Translations under genes and position numbers: made by a program
Notes under the pieces: generated by a model
The model's input: only the letters and a program-made list of their open reading frames with translations
The model's database searches: none
Told to the model about the DNA's origin: nothing
Source: Pseudomonas sp. L5B5
Lineage (GTDB): Bacteria > Pseudomonadota > Gammaproteobacteria > Pseudomonadales > Pseudomonadaceae
Reading direction: 5' to 3'
Assembly: GCF_020520285.1 (NCBI RefSeq)
Contig: NZ_CP084742.1
Location: 2,852,001-2,916,000 of the forward strand
Length of the DNA: 64,000 nucleotides
In this document: in pieces, positions 34,339-43,949 of the stretch
How the letters are laid out: each line of letters opens with the position of its first letter
How positions within the stretch are numbered: the stretch's first letter is position 1

Positions 34339-36930
34339 ATGTCATCGCGTAAATTTGGACTCAACCTGGTGATCGTGCTGGCCATCGCCGCACTGTTCAC
34401 CGGTTTCTGGGCGCTGATCAATCGCCCAGTCTCGGCCCCCGACTGGCCGGAACAGATCTCCGGCTTCTCCTACTCGCCCTTCCAGCTGGGTCAGTTCCCG
34501 CAGAAGGACCAGTATCCGTCCGACGATGAAATGCGTCGCGACCTGGAGATCATGAGCAAGCTGACCGACAACATTCGTACCTATTCAGTGGACGGCAGCC
34601 TGGGAGACATTCCCCAGTTGGCCGAAGAATTCGGCCTGCGGGTGACCCTGGGGATCTGGATCAGCCCGGACCTGGAGCGCAACGAGCGCGAGATCATGCG
34701 CGCCATCGATCTGGCCAATACGTCCCGTAGCGTGGTGCGGGTGGTGGTCGGCAACGAAGCGATCTTCCGCAAGGAGATCACCGCCGACCAGTTGTCGGTG
34801 GTCCTCGACCGCGTGCGTGCGGCAGTGAAGGTGCCAGTGACCACTTCCGAGCAGTGGCACGTCTGGGAGGAACACCCGGAACTGGCCCAGCACGTAGACC
34901 TGATCGCCGCCCACATCCTGCCCTACTGGGAGTTCATCCCGGTGGGCCAGGCCGAGCAGTTCGTCCTCGACCGTGCTCGCGACCTGAAGAAGATGTTTCC
35001 GAAAAAACCGCTGCTGCTGTCCGAGGTGGGCTGGCCAAGCAACGGCCGCATGCGCGGTGGGGCCGATGCCAGCCCGGCTGACCAGGCGATCTACCTGCGG
35101 ACCCTGGTGAATGAGCTCAATCGCCAGGGCTACAACTACTTTGTCATCGAAGCCTTCGACCAGCCGTGGAAGGCCAGCGACGAGGGGTCAGTGGGCGCCT
35201 ACTGGGGCGTGTTCAACGCCGCCCGCCAGCAGAAGTTCAATTTCGAAGGACCGGTGGTAGCCATCCCGCAATGGCGGGTGCTGGCCATCGGTTCGGTGGT
35301 CCTGGCACTGCTGTCGCTGACCCTCTTGATGATCGACGGCTCGGCCCTGCGCCAGCGCGGCCGGACCTTCCTGACCTTCATCGCGTTTCTCTGCGGTTCG
35401 GTGCTGGTGTGGATCGGCTACGACTACAGCCAGCAGTACAGCACCTGGTTCAGCTTGACGGTGGGCTTCCTGCTGGCGCTCGGGGCGCTGGGGGTGTTCA
35501 TCGTGCTGCTCACCGAGGCCCATGAACTGGCCGAGGCGGTGTGGATCCACAAGCGCCGGCGCGAATTCCTGCCGGTGGAAGGCGACTCCAGCTATCGGCC
35601 GAAAGTCTCGATCCATGTGCCTTGCTACAACGAGCCACCGGAGATGGTCAAACAGACCCTCAATGCCCTGGCCAACCTGGATTACCCGGACTTCGAAGTC
35701 CTGATCATCGACAACAACACCAAGGACCCGGCTGTCTGGGAGCCGGTGCAGGCCTACTGCGAGACCCTCGGCCCGCGCTTCAAGTTCTTCCACGTCGCCC
35801 CCCTGGCCGGCTTCAAGGGTGGCGCACTGAACTACCTGCTGCCGCACACGGCCAAGGATGCCGAAGTGATCGCGGTGATCGACTCCGACTACTGTGTCGA
35901 CCGCAACTGGCTCAAGCACATGGTCCCGCACTTCGCCGATCCGAAGATCGCCATCGTGCAGTCGCCCCAGGATTATCGCGACCAGAACGAAAGCACCTTC
36001 AAGAAGCTCTGCTACGCGGAATACAAGGGGTTCTTCCATATCGGCATGGTCACCCGCAATGACCGCGACGCGATCATCCAGCACGGCACCATGACCATGA
36101 CCCGCCGTTCGGTACTCCAGGAGCTGGGCTGGGCCGACTGGTGCATCTGCGAGGATGCCGAACTGGGCCTGCGGGTGTTCGAGAAGGGCCTGTCGGCCGC
36201 CTACCACCACGAAAGCTATGGCAAGGGCCTGATGCCCGACACCTTCATCGACTTCAAGAAGCAGCGTTTCCGCTGGGCCTACGGCGCGATCCAGATCATC
36301 AAGCGCCATACCGCCAGCCTGCTGCGGGGCAAGGATACCGAGCTGACCCGTGGCCAGCGCTACCACTTCCTGGCGGGCTGGCTGCCGTGGGTGGCCGACG
36401 GCATGAACATCTTCTTCACCGTCGGCGCGCTGTTGTGGTCGGCGGCGATGATCATCGTGCCCAGGCAGGTGGACCCTCCGCTGTTGATCTTCGCTATTCC
36501 GCCGCTGGCGCTGTTCGTGTTCAAGGTCGGCAAGATCATCTTCCTCTACCGCCGGGCGGTGGGCGTGAACCTCAAGGATGCCTTCTGCGCGGCCCTGGCG
36601 GGCCTGGCCTTGTCCCATACCATCGCCAAGGCAGTGCTGTACGGCTTCTTCACCAGCAGCATTCCGTTCTTCCGTACTCCGAAGAACGCCAACAGCCATG
36701 GTTTCTGGGTAGCGATTTCCGAGGCCCGGGAAGAGCTGTTCATCATGCTGCTGTTGTGGGGCGCGGCGCTGGGGATCTTCCTGGTCCAGGGCCTGCCGAG
36801 CAACGACATGCGCTTCTGGGTGACCATGCTGCTGGTGCAGTCGCTGCCCTACGTGGCGGCGCTGGTGATGGCGTTCCTGTCGTCGCTGCCCAAGCCGGTA
36901 CCAGAGGCTGAACCGGCCCCTGCGACCTGA
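34339..36930 (+). CDS. Fused GH17-like / GT2 membrane beta-glucan synthase (NdvB-like)
   Basis: An 863-residue protein, started at ATG 34339 (MSSRKFGLNLVIVLAIAAL). An N-terminal anchor is followed by a periplasmic GH17-like domain (about 45-320) with the catalytic-type acids Glu140 in VVVGNEAIFR and Glu229 in LSEVGWPS. Membrane helices follow, then a GT2 domain from about residue 422 (SIHVPCYNEPPEMV) with IDSDYCVD near 515, a CEDAELGL acid motif near 604 and QRFRW at 642-646, then more membrane helices. This is the layout of P. aeruginosa NdvB, linked to periplasmic cyclic beta-1,3-glucans. The linkage and product here are inferred. Confidence 0.85.
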   Translation: MSSRKFGLNLVIVLAIAALFTGFWALINRPVSAPDWPEQISGFSYSPFQLGQFPQKDQYPSDDEMRRDLEIMSKLTDNIRTYSVDGSLGDIPQLAEEFGLRVTLGIWISPDLERNEREIMRAIDLANTSRSVVRVVVGNEAIFRKEITADQLSVVLDRVRAAVKVPVTTSEQWHVWEEHPELAQHVDLIAAHILPYWEFIPVGQAEQFVLDRARDLKKMFPKKPLLLSEVGWPSNGRMRGGADASPADQAIYLRTLVNELNRQGYNYFVIEAFDQPWKASDEGSVGAYWGVFNAARQQKFNFEGPVVAIPQWRVLAIGSVVLALLSLTLLMIDGSALRQRGRTFLTFIAFLCGSVLVWIGYDYSQQYSTWFSLTVGFLLALGALGVFIVLLTEAHELAEAVWIHKRRREFLPVEGDSSYRPKVSIHVPCYNEPPEMVKQTLNALANLDYPDFEVLIIDNNTKDPAVWEPVQAYCETLGPRFKFFHVAPLAGFKGGALNYLLPHTAKDAEVIAVIDSDYCVDRNWLKHMVPHFADPKIAIVQSPQDYRDQNESTFKKLCYAEYKGFFHIGMVTRNDRDAIIQHGTMTMTRRSVLQELGWADWCICEDAELGLRVFEKGLSAAYHHESYGKGLMPDTFIDFKKQRFRWAYGAIQIIKRHTASLLRGKDTELTRGQRYHFLAGWLPWVADGMNIFFTVGALLWSAAMIIVPRQVDPPLLIFAIPPLALFVFKVGKIIFLYRRAVGVNLKDAFCAALAGLALSHTIAKAVLYGFFTSSIPFFRTPKNANSHGFWVAISEAREELFIMLLLWGAALGIFLVQGLPSNDMRFWVTMLLVQSLPYVAALVMAFLSSLPKPVPEAEPAPAT

Positions 36931-36946
36931 ATCGACGCAAAGCACT

Positions 36947-36976
36947 AAACGGCGGCCTCAGGCCGCCGTTTTGCTT
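36947..36976 (+). terminator. Intrinsic terminator after the NdvB-like gene
   Basis: ACGGCGGCC (36949-36957) and GGCCGCCGT (36961-36969) form a 9-pair perfect stem with loop TCA, 18 bases past the stop codon and followed by TTTGCTTT. It is a good rho-independent terminator for the plus strand. Confidence 0.9.
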
Positions 36977-37012
36977 TAAGATATCCGCCATTTTGCGCGC
37001 CTTGTCCCATTA

Positions 37013-37117
37013 CAGTAGGAGCAAGGCTTGCCTGCGATGAAAGCTCTGCGGTGCCTCGGGCAAGCCGCGTCGCGACCATCGCGGGCAAGTCGGATCGCCG
37101 CCCGCTCGCTCCTACAC
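37013..37117. repeat. REP/BIME-type intergenic repeat, copy 2
   Basis: Inverted REP-like element lying between the NdvB-like terminator and dapE. It begins with CAGTAGGAGCAAGGCTTGCC and ends with CTCGCTCCTACAC, inverted relative to each other. Its last 40 bases (37078-37117) are identical to 28122-28161. It lies immediately upstream of dapE, so any dapE promoter must be inside it or in the 25 bases after it. Confidence 0.85.
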
Positions 37118-37142
37118 ATAACGCCTTGCACCGGAGTTTCCC

Positions 37143-38294
37143 ATGACGGCCCACGCCGAGCTTTCGCCGACCCTGCAACTTGCCTGTGACCTGATCCGTC
37201 GCCCCTCGGTGACCCCGGTCGACGCCGACTGCCAGAAGCTGATGATGCAGCGCCTGGGCGATGCCGGGTTTCAGCTGGAGCCGATGCGCATCGAGGAGGT
37301 GGACAACTTCTGGGCCACCCATGGCAAGCATGAGGGCCCGGTGTTGTGCTTCGCCGGCCACACCGACGTGGTGCCTACGGGCCCGGTCCAGGCCTGGCAG
37401 AACGATCCGTTCGATGCCCTGATCGACGAGCACGGCATGCTCTGTGGTCGTGGCGCAGCGGACATGAAAGGCAGCCTGGCGGCGATGCTGGTGGCCGCCG
37501 AGCGCTTCGTCGGCGACTACCCGGACCACAAGGGCTCGGTGGCCTTCCTGATCACCAGTGATGAAGAAGGTCCGGCGCACCACGGTACCAAGGCCGTGAT
37601 CGAGCGCCTGGCAGCCCGCAAGGAGCGCCTGGACTGGTGCATCGTTGGCGAACCCTCGAGCACCAGCCTGGTGGGCGATGTGGTGAAGAACGGCCGGCGC
37701 GGCTCCCTCGGCGCCAAGCTCACGGTCCGCGGGGTCCAGGGCCACGTGGCCTATCCGCACCTGGCCAAGAATCCGATCCACCTGGCGGCCGCGGCCCTGG
37801 CGGAGCTGGCGGCCGAGCACTGGGATGACGGCAACGCCTTCTTCCCGCCCACCAGCTTCCAGATCTCCAACCTCAATTCCGGCACCGGCGCGACCAACGT
37901 GATTCCCGGCGAGCTGACGGCGCTGTTCAACTTCCGGTTCTCCACCGAGTCCACCGTCGAAGGCCTGCAACAGCGGGTCGCAGCGATCCTCGACAAGCAC
38001 GAACTGGACTGGCACGTGGAATGGGCCCTGTCCGGCCTGCCGTTCCTCACCGAACCCGGCGCCCTGCTGGACGCGGTATCGGCCAGCATCAAGCAGGTCA
38101 CCGGCCGCGAGACCAAGGCTTCCACCAGCGGTGGTACTTCCGATGGCCGCTTCATCGCCACCCTGGGCACCCAGGTCGTGGAGCTGGGACCGGTCAACGC
38201 CACCATCCACCAGGTCAACGAGCGGATCCTGGCCAGCGACCTGGACGTGCTGACCGAAATCTACTACCAGACCCTGGTCCGGTTGCTCGCCTGA
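37143..38294 (+). CDS. dapE: Succinyl-diaminopimelate desuccinylase
   Basis: DapE hydrolyses N-succinyl-LL-DAP to LL-DAP and succinate, a two-zinc M20 enzyme of lysine synthesis. The 383 residues hold all expected ligands: His73 and Asp75 in [11 protein letters not shown], Asp107 in GRGAADMKG, and Glu141/Glu142 in [10 protein letters not shown]. Its stop shares one base with the rlmA start (TGATG). dapC and dapD are close by on the same strand. Confidence 0.97.
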   Translation: MTAHAELSPTLQLACDLIRRPSVTPVDADCQKLMMQRLGDAGFQLEPMRIEEVDNFWATHGKHEGPVLCFAGHTDVVPTGPVQAWQNDPFDALIDEHGMLCGRGAADMKGSLAAMLVAAERFVGDYPDHKGSVAFLITSDEEGPAHHGTKAVIERLAARKERLDWCIVGEPSSTSLVGDVVKNGRRGSLGAKLTVRGVQGHVAYPHLAKNPIHLAAAALAELAAEHWDDGNAFFPPTSFQISNLNSGTGATNVIPGELTALFNFRFSTESTVEGLQQRVAAILDKHELDWHVEWALSGLPFLTEPGALLDAVSASIKQVTGRETKASTSGGTSDGRFIATLGTQVVELGPVNATIHQVNERILASDLDVLTEIYYQTLVRLLA

Positions 38295-39103
38295 TGCTTG
38301 CCTGTCCTCTTTGCAATGCCCCGCTGGGTGCCGTGGACAACGGCGTGGTGTGCCCGGCCGGGCATCGTTTCGACCGTGCCCGCCAGGGTTACCTGAACCT
38401 GCTGCCAGTGCAGCACAAGAACAGCCGCGACCCGGGCGACAACCAGGCCATGGTCGAGGCCCGCCGCGACTTCCTCAACGCCGGGCACTACGCCCCAGTG
38501 GCCAGGCGCCTGGCCGAGCTGGCCGCCGAGCGCGCACCGCAGCGCTGGGTGGACATCGGTTGCGGCGAGGGTTACTACACTGCGCAACTGGCCGAGGCCC
38601 TGCCCGGTGCCGATGGCTACGCCCTGGACATTTCCCGGGAGGCGGTCAAGCGCGCCTGCCGCCGGGCTCCGCAACTGACCTGGATGGTCGCCAGCATGGC
38701 GCGTATCCCGCTGGCCGACGCCAGTTGCCAATTCCTGGCCAGCGTCTTCAGCCCCCTCGACTGGCAGGAGGCCAAGCGCCTGCTGAGTCCAGGTGGCGGC
38801 TTGATGAAAGTCGGACCGACCAGCGGCCACCTGATGGAACTGCGCGAACGCCTGTACGACGAGGTCCGCGAATACACCGACGACAAGCACCTGGCGCTGG
38901 TCCCCCAGGGCATGGCCCTGGCCCATAGCGAGACACTCGAGTTCAAGCTGTGCCTGGAACGGCCAGTGGATCGCGCCAACCTGCTGGCCATGACACCCCA
39001 TGGCTGGCGAGCCAGCGCCGAGCGTCGCAATGCGGTGATCGAGCAGGCAGAGCCTTTCGAGGTCAGCGTATCGATGCGCTACGATTATTTCGTATTGCAG
39101 TGA
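38294..39103 (+). CDS. rlmA: 23S rRNA (guanine-N1)-methyltransferase RlmA-type
   Basis: RlmA methylates N1 of a 23S rRNA guanine in hairpin 35 (G745 in E. coli). The 269-residue protein starts with a zinc-binding module, Cys4, Cys7, Cys20 and His24 (LACPLCNAPL, VVCPAGHRF), followed by a class I methyltransferase with WVDIGCGEGYYTAQLAEAL for AdoMet. It overlaps dapE by one base. A homologue in Gram-positives methylates G748, but this Gram-negative context favours G745. Confidence 0.93.
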   Translation: MLACPLCNAPLGAVDNGVVCPAGHRFDRARQGYLNLLPVQHKNSRDPGDNQAMVEARRDFLNAGHYAPVARRLAELAAERAPQRWVDIGCGEGYYTAQLAEALPGADGYALDISREAVKRACRRAPQLTWMVASMARIPLADASCQFLASVFSPLDWQEAKRLLSPGGGLMKVGPTSGHLMELRERLYDEVREYTDDKHLALVPQGMALAHSETLEFKLCLERPVDRANLLAMTPHGWRASAERRNAVIEQAEPFEVSVSMRYDYFVLQ

Positions 39104-39188
39104 CCCCACTTCAACCACGACCCCGGGCCTGGACCCGGGGTCGAATAAATCCGCGAATGGATTTTTCAGACCGGCAATGAGGACATCC

Positions 39189-39566
39189 ATGCGCCAGCCC
39201 GATATAGAGATTTACCTGAAAGACGCCGACGTCGACCACAAGGCCATCGCCGCCTGGCTCGGCGCCGTGCTGGGCCCCTGCAGCGACTGGGTCCAGAAAG
39301 GCCAGACCTACAAATGCACCGCAGGCACCGTGCCCGTGACCTGGCTGCCCAAGGCCGTGGGCAAATGGAACAGCCTGTACCTGGAAAGCGACCAGACCCC
39401 GTGGGACGACGACATTGCCTGCGCCCGCGCCGCGTTTGCCGCACTCGAGGTGGAAGTACGCTGCGCACCAGGCAGTTGGGTCGAGGAAGAGGGCGAAGAG
39501 ACCGCCGATCGCTGGATTCGTATCAGCACCGACGGCGAAGAAGAGATTACCTGGCGCACCGCCTGA
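39189..39566 (+). CDS. Conserved hypothetical protein, 125 residues
   Basis: Start chosen at the ATG at 39189 because GAGGA lies six to ten bases before it; an ATG four codons earlier is also open. The acidic protein has no signal peptide or membrane segment. It begins MRQPDIEIYLKDADVDHKAI and ends in a Glu-rich strand (VEEEGEETADRWIRISTDGE). I recognise it only as a small protein found beside rlmA in Pseudomonas; no function is known to me. Codon use matches the neighbours, so it is likely a real gene. Confidence 0.8.
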   Translation: MRQPDIEIYLKDADVDHKAIAAWLGAVLGPCSDWVQKGQTYKCTAGTVPVTWLPKAVGKWNSLYLESDQTPWDDDIACARAAFAALEVEVRCAPGSWVEEEGEETADRWIRISTDGEEEITWRTA

Positions 39567-39596
39567 TTTCGATTACGCCTGATTCCAGTTACGGAA

Positions 39597-39661
39597 GGAG
39601 CGAGGCTTGCCCGCGATAGCCTGTTACTTGGCAAAACGCTGTCGCGAGCAAGCCTCGCTCC
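39597..39661. repeat. REP/BIME-type inverted repeat, copy 3
   Basis: GGAGCGAGGCTTGC (39597-39610) and its perfect inverted copy GCAAGCCTCGCTCC (39648-39661) flank a 37-base centre, the paired-REP layout. It sits between the convergent ends of the small gene and the cold-shock gene and may serve as their common transcription stop. Confidence 0.85.
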
Positions 39662-39676
39662 TACCGGGTACGGCCC

Positions 39677-39886
39677 TTACAGGCCGACGACGTCTTCGGC
39701 CTGCAAGCCTTTCTGACCTTCCACCACGGCGTACTCCACCTGCTGGCCTTCGGTCAGCGAGCGATGGCCTTCGCCACGGATCGCTCGATAGTGGACGAAC
39801 ACGTCCGCCCCGCCTTCACGCTGGATAAAGCCGTAGCCCTTGGCGTCGTTGAACCACTTCACGCTGCCAGTCTCACGAGTAGTCAT
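39677..39886 (-). CDS. Cold-shock domain protein
   Basis: A 69-residue CspA-family single-stranded nucleic acid binding protein. The start at 39886 ([20 protein letters not shown]) gives the standard length; the frame is open sixteen codons further upstream without similarity. The RNP1-like motif KGYGFIQ is at residues 16-22 and RNP2-like VFVHY at 29-33; Tyr replaces the usual Phe of the VFVHF form. A strong promoter and a leader of about 110 bases lie upstream, as for many csp genes. Confidence 0.93.
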   Translation of the reverse strand: MTTRETGSVKWFNDAKGYGFIQREGGADVFVHYRAIRGEGHRSLTEGQQVEYAVVEGQKGLQAEDVVGL

Positions 39887-40273
39887 GAATCCATCCCTCA
39901 ATTTTTTATTATTGGATTGGCGCTCTGCCAACAAACCTGGAGAACTTTCCCTGGACCTGCTTCTCTATGAATGCAAGTGATGCGACCACGGGAGAGTTGG
40001 CCGAGTATATGACAGGTGGAAAAACTCTCAACTCAATCTTGTTTGCCGGCGTTTTTGCCGATTTTCGACGAATCCGGCACACTAGGGCCCGTTTCTGCCG
40101 GGTGCAGAGAGGCGTCACCGAGCGACGCCGCTCGATGTTTGCCCGGAGCGACAAAACCGCATTCCCGTGCCATTTCCCGCCACAAGTGAACCGCCTTCGC
40201 GACCGGTCACCCCACGGAAACGGCTACTCTCCAGGTGCTTGCCTGGGTTCTTATTCACTCACGTAGAAACCGT
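39887..40273. promoter_or_regulatory. Divergent csp-plsB control region (387 bases, no gene)
   Basis: For the cold-shock gene (minus strand) a sigma70-type promoter is clear: -35 TTGAGA (40026-40031 read backwards) and -10 TATACT (40004-40009) at 16-base spacing, so transcription starts near 39997 and leaves a leader of about 110 bases ending TTGAGGGATGGATTC before the ATG. On the plus side, toward plsB, I see no convincing promoter; an open frame of 99 codons at 39967 has no gene-like features. Confidence 0.7.
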
Positions 40274-42778
40274 ATGACCCGCTCCCCGTTCCGCCGTCTC
40301 GTGTTTGGCACCTTGCGCCGCCTGCTGTATCTCTGGGTGCGCTCGGAAACCATCAACCAGTCATCCTTTACCCTTGATCTGGACCGCAGCCGGCCGGTGT
40401 TCTACGTCCTGCAGAATCCATCCCTGAGCGACCTGGCGGTGGTGGACACCGAATGCACCAAGGCCGGCCTCCCACGCCCGGTGCTGCCGGTGTCGGTGGG
40501 CAACCTGCTGGAGCCCGCCGCCTTCTTCTACCTGACCCCGGAGCCCGACTGGCTCGGCCGCCAGGACAAGCGTGGCGCGCCACCGACCCTGACCCGGCTG
40601 GTCAGCGCCCTGACCCAGAATGCCGCCGAAGATGCGCAGATCATTCCGGTCAGCGTGTTCTGGGGCCAGTCCCCAGACAGCGAATCCAGCCCCTGGAAAC
40701 TGCTGTTCGCCGACAGCTGGGCCGTGACCGGGCGCCTGCGTCGCTTGCTGAGCATCATGATCCTGGGCCGCAAGACCCGGGTGCAGTTCTCGGCACCGAT
40801 CCACCTGCGCGAGCTGATCGAGCACAACAAGGGCCATGAGCGTACGGTACGCATGGCCCAGCGCATCCTGCGGGTGCACTTTCGCAACCTCAAGGCCGCG
40901 GTCATCGGCCCGGACATTTCCCACCGGCGCAACCTGGTCAAGGGCCTGCTCAACGAGCCGCTGGTGAAACAGGCGATCCTCGAGGAGGCCGAGCGCGAGA
41001 AAATCTCCCCGGAAAAAGCCAAGGCCCAGGCCCTGCGCTACGGCAACGAGATCGCCTCGGACTACACCTACACCGCGATCCGCTTCCTGGAAGTGGTACT
41101 GAGCTGGTTCTGGAACAAGATCTACGACGGGATCAAGGTCAACCACCTGGAGGGCGTGCAGAAGATCGCCCAGGGCCACGAAGTGATCTACGTGCCCTGC
41201 CACCGCAGCCATATCGACTATCTGCTGCTGTCCTACCTGTTGTTCCGCAACGGCCTGACCCCGCCGCACATCGCGGCCGGGATCAACCTCAACATGCCGG
41301 TGATCGGCAGCTTGCTGCGGCGCGGCGGGGCCTTCTTCATGCGCCGTACCTTCAAGGGCAACCCGCTGTACACCTCGGTCTTCAACGAGTACCTGCATAC
41401 CCTGTTCACCAAGGGTTTCCCGGTGGAGTACTTCGTCGAGGGCGGCCGCTCGCGGACCGGGCGCATGCTGCAGCCCAAGACCGGGATGCTGGCCATTACC
41501 CTGCGCAGCTTCCTGCGCTCCTCGCGCATGCCCATCGTCTTCGTGCCGGTGTACATCGGCTATGAGCGCGTGCTGGAAGGTCGTACCTACCTGGGCGAAC
41601 TGCGCGGTGCCAGCAAGAAGAAGGAGTCGATCTTCGACATCTTCAAGGTTGTCGGCGCCCTCAAGCAGCGTTTCGGCCAGGTGGCGGTGAACTTCGGCGA
41701 ACCGATCAAGCTGGCGGAGTTCCTCGACCAGGAGCAACCGGATTGGCGTACCCAGGAGCTGGGCCCGCAGTACCGGCCGGCCTGGCTCAATGAAACCACC
41801 AATCGCCTGGGCGAGCGTGTGGCCCAGCACCTCAATGAAGCCGCGGCGATCAACCCGGTGAACCTGGTGGCCCTGGCCCTGCTCTCCACCACTCGCCTGG
41901 CCCTGGACGATCGGGCCATGGCCCGGGTCCTGGACCTGTACCTGGCGCTGCTGCGCAGCGTGCCCTATTCGCCTCATACCACCTTGCCCGAAGGCAACGG
42001 CCAGGCGCTGATCCAGCACGTGAAGGACATGCAACTGCTGGCCGAGCAGAGCGATGCCCTGGGCAAGATCCTCTACCTGGACGAGCAGAACGCCGTCCTG
42101 ATGACCTACTACCGCAACAACGTGCTGCATATCTTCGCCCTGCCAGCGCTGCTGGCGAGCTTCTTCCAGAGCTCCTCGCGCATGAGCCGCGAGCAGATCC
42201 TGCGCTACACCCGGGCCCTGTACCCCTACCTGCAGGCCGAGCTGTTCATCCGCTGGTCTCTGGAAGAGCTGGATGCGGTGGTGGACCAGTGGCTGCAAGC
42301 CTTCATCGAACAGGGACTGCTGCGCTTCGAGAAAGAGATGTACCAGCGTCCGGCACCGAGCTCGCGGCACTTCGTGCTGCTGACCCTGCTGTCCAGGAGC
42401 ATCGCCCAGACTCTGCAGCGCTTCTACATGGCCATTTCACTGTTGCTCAACAGCGGCCAGAACAGCATCAGCGCCGAAGAGCTGGAAGACCTGTGCACCG
42501 TCATGGCCCAGCGCCTGTCGATCCTGCACGGCCTCAATGCCCCGGAGTTCTTCGACAAGAGCCTGTTCCGCCACTTTATCCAGACCCTGCTGGACCAAGG
42601 CGTGCTGCGTCGCGACGATGCCGGCAAGCTGAGCTACCACGAACTGCTCGGGGAGCTGGCCGAAGGCGCCGCCAAGCGCGTGCTGCCGGCGGAAATCCGC
42701 CTGTCGATCCGCCAGGTCGCCCTGCACCGCAGCGAAGACGCCGCCGACCAGGTCGCGGCTGCGGTACAAAGCGAGTAG
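40274..42778 (+). CDS. plsB: Glycerol-3-phosphate 1-O-acyltransferase
   Basis: PlsB acylates sn-glycerol-3-phosphate at position 1, the first step of phospholipid synthesis, on the inner membrane. Starting at ATG 40274 ([19 protein letters not shown]) it has 834 residues, the usual PlsB size. The acyltransferase HX4D motif is His310-Asp315 ([11 protein letters not shown]), followed by motif [14 protein letters not shown] and motif [14 protein letters not shown]. The frame is open thirteen codons upstream, not conserved in type. Confidence 0.97.
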   Translation: MTRSPFRRLVFGTLRRLLYLWVRSETINQSSFTLDLDRSRPVFYVLQNPSLSDLAVVDTECTKAGLPRPVLPVSVGNLLEPAAFFYLTPEPDWLGRQDKRGAPPTLTRLVSALTQNAAEDAQIIPVSVFWGQSPDSESSPWKLLFADSWAVTGRLRRLLSIMILGRKTRVQFSAPIHLRELIEHNKGHERTVRMAQRILRVHFRNLKAAVIGPDISHRRNLVKGLLNEPLVKQAILEEAEREKISPEKAKAQALRYGNEIASDYTYTAIRFLEVVLSWFWNKIYDGIKVNHLEGVQKIAQGHEVIYVPCHRSHIDYLLLSYLLFRNGLTPPHIAAGINLNMPVIGSLLRRGGAFFMRRTFKGNPLYTSVFNEYLHTLFTKGFPVEYFVEGGRSRTGRMLQPKTGMLAITLRSFLRSSRMPIVFVPVYIGYERVLEGRTYLGELRGASKKKESIFDIFKVVGALKQRFGQVAVNFGEPIKLAEFLDQEQPDWRTQELGPQYRPAWLNETTNRLGERVAQHLNEAAAINPVNLVALALLSTTRLALDDRAMARVLDLYLALLRSVPYSPHTTLPEGNGQALIQHVKDMQLLAEQSDALGKILYLDEQNAVLMTYYRNNVLHIFALPALLASFFQSSSRMSREQILRYTRALYPYLQAELFIRWSLEELDAVVDQWLQAFIEQGLLRFEKEMYQRPAPSSRHFVLLTLLSRSIAQTLQRFYMAISLLLNSGQNSISAEELEDLCTVMAQRLSILHGLNAPEFFDKSLFRHFIQTLLDQGVLRRDDAGKLSYHELLGELAEGAAKRVLPAEIRLSIRQVALHRSEDAADQVAAAVQSE

Positions 42779-42829
42779 ATTCTTACGGGCGCCGCGGACT
42801 GCGCAGCGCCTTCGATACGGAGATCCGTC

Positions 42830-43228
42830 ATGAAAAAACTCATCCTGCTGGCCGCCGCCGCGTTGCTCGGGGCTTGCCAATCCACCTCGCCTGCAGCCAA
42901 GGCCAGCCTCGACGGTGAAGTCTTCTATCTGCAACGCAGCGCCCTGCCCCCGACCGCCACCCTGAGCGTGAGCCTGCAAGACGTGTCCCTGGCCGACGCA
43001 CCGGCAGTGGTCCTGGCCGAGCAACGCGGCCCGGTCAAGGGGCAGGTGCCATTGCCCTTCCGCCTCGACTACGACCCGGCACAGGTCAAGCCCGGCCACA
43101 CCTATTCGCTCAGCGCGCGCATCGAGGTCGATGGCCAGCTGATCTTCATCACCACCGAACACACCGGGGTCAAACTCGACGGCAGCGACCCGCAGCCGTT
43201 CAAGCTCCGGGTCGACGCTGTTCGTTAA
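42830..43228 (+). CDS. YbaY-family lipoprotein
   Basis: A 132-residue lipoprotein: signal MKKLILLAAAALLGAC with lipobox LGAC and acylated Cys16. The mature part (GEVFYLQRSALPPTATLSVS onward, ending IEVDGQLIFITTEHTGVKL) matches the YbaY/HslJ-associated type III secretion-like lipoprotein family with a beta-sandwich expected. Function is unknown. It follows plsB by 51 bases and precedes a DUF4197 gene by 24. Confidence 0.85.
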   Translation: MKKLILLAAAALLGACQSTSPAAKASLDGEVFYLQRSALPPTATLSVSLQDVSLADAPAVVLAEQRGPVKGQVPLPFRLDYDPAQVKPGHTYSLSARIEVDGQLIFITTEHTGVKLDGSDPQPFKLRVDAVR

Positions 43229-43252
43229 TCCTCACTGCACAAGGAAGCCGCC

Positions 43253-43942
43253 ATGCTCCGTACCTCGCTCCGTTTCACCAGCCTGTGCGCTGGCCTGATG
43301 ATCTCTGCCAGCGCCCTGGCCCTGTCCCTGAGCGACCTGTCCCAGGGGGACGCCAACGGCGGCCTCAAGGATGCCCTGACCCAGGGCGCACAGATCGCCG
43401 TCAAGCAACTGGGGACTCCCGGCGGCTTCAGCAACAACCCCGATGTACGCATCGAACTGCCCGGCAACCTGGGCAAGGTCGCCAAGAAGATGAAGCAGTT
43501 CGGCATGGGCGACCAGGTCGATCAGCTGGAAACCAGCATGAACAAGGCCGCCGAGGCTGCGGTGCCGCAGGCCCAGGCGCTGCTGGTGGATGCCGTGAAG
43601 AAGATGAGCGTGGCCGACGCCAAGGGCATCCTGGCCGGTGGCAAGGATTCGGCCACCCAGTACCTGGACAAGAGCAGCCGCGAGCAGATCCGCGCCAAGT
43701 TCCTGCCGATCGTCAAGCAGGCCACCGACCAGGTCGGCCTGGCCAAGCAGTACAACTCGTTCGCCGGACAGGCCGCGACCCTCGGCGTACTGGATGCCAA
43801 GAGCGCCAACATCGAAGGTTACGTGACCGAGCAGGCACTCAACGGCCTGTTCGAGATGATCGGCAAGCAGGAAGAAACGATTCGCCAGAACCCTGCTGCC
43901 GCGGCCACTAGCCTGGCCAAGAAAGTCTTCGGTAGCCTGTAA
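43253..43942 (+). CDS. DUF4197 domain protein, secreted
   Basis: A 229-residue protein with a signal peptide (MLRTSLRFTSLCAGLMISASALA) and a helical DUF4197 body: LSDLSQGDANGGLKDALTQG, then VKKMSVADAKGILAGG and ATQYLDKSSREQI. Probably periplasmic. No function is known for the family to me. It ends at a very strong inverted repeat shared with convergent mexK. It may be co-transcribed with the YbaY-type gene. Confidence 0.88.
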   Translation: MLRTSLRFTSLCAGLMISASALALSLSDLSQGDANGGLKDALTQGAQIAVKQLGTPGGFSNNPDVRIELPGNLGKVAKKMKQFGMGDQVDQLETSMNKAAEAAVPQAQALLVDAVKKMSVADAKGILAGGKDSATQYLDKSSREQIRAKFLPIVKQATDQVGLAKQYNSFAGQAATLGVLDAKSANIEGYVTEQALNGLFEMIGKQEETIRQNPAAAATSLAKKVFGSL

Positions 43943-43949
43943 GTCCTGC

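Noticed and set aside
39967..40266. A 99-codon plus-strand frame before plsB
   Set aside because: Overlaps the csp promoter, lacks a ribosome site and any recognisable features, and its composition is unlike coding DNA here.
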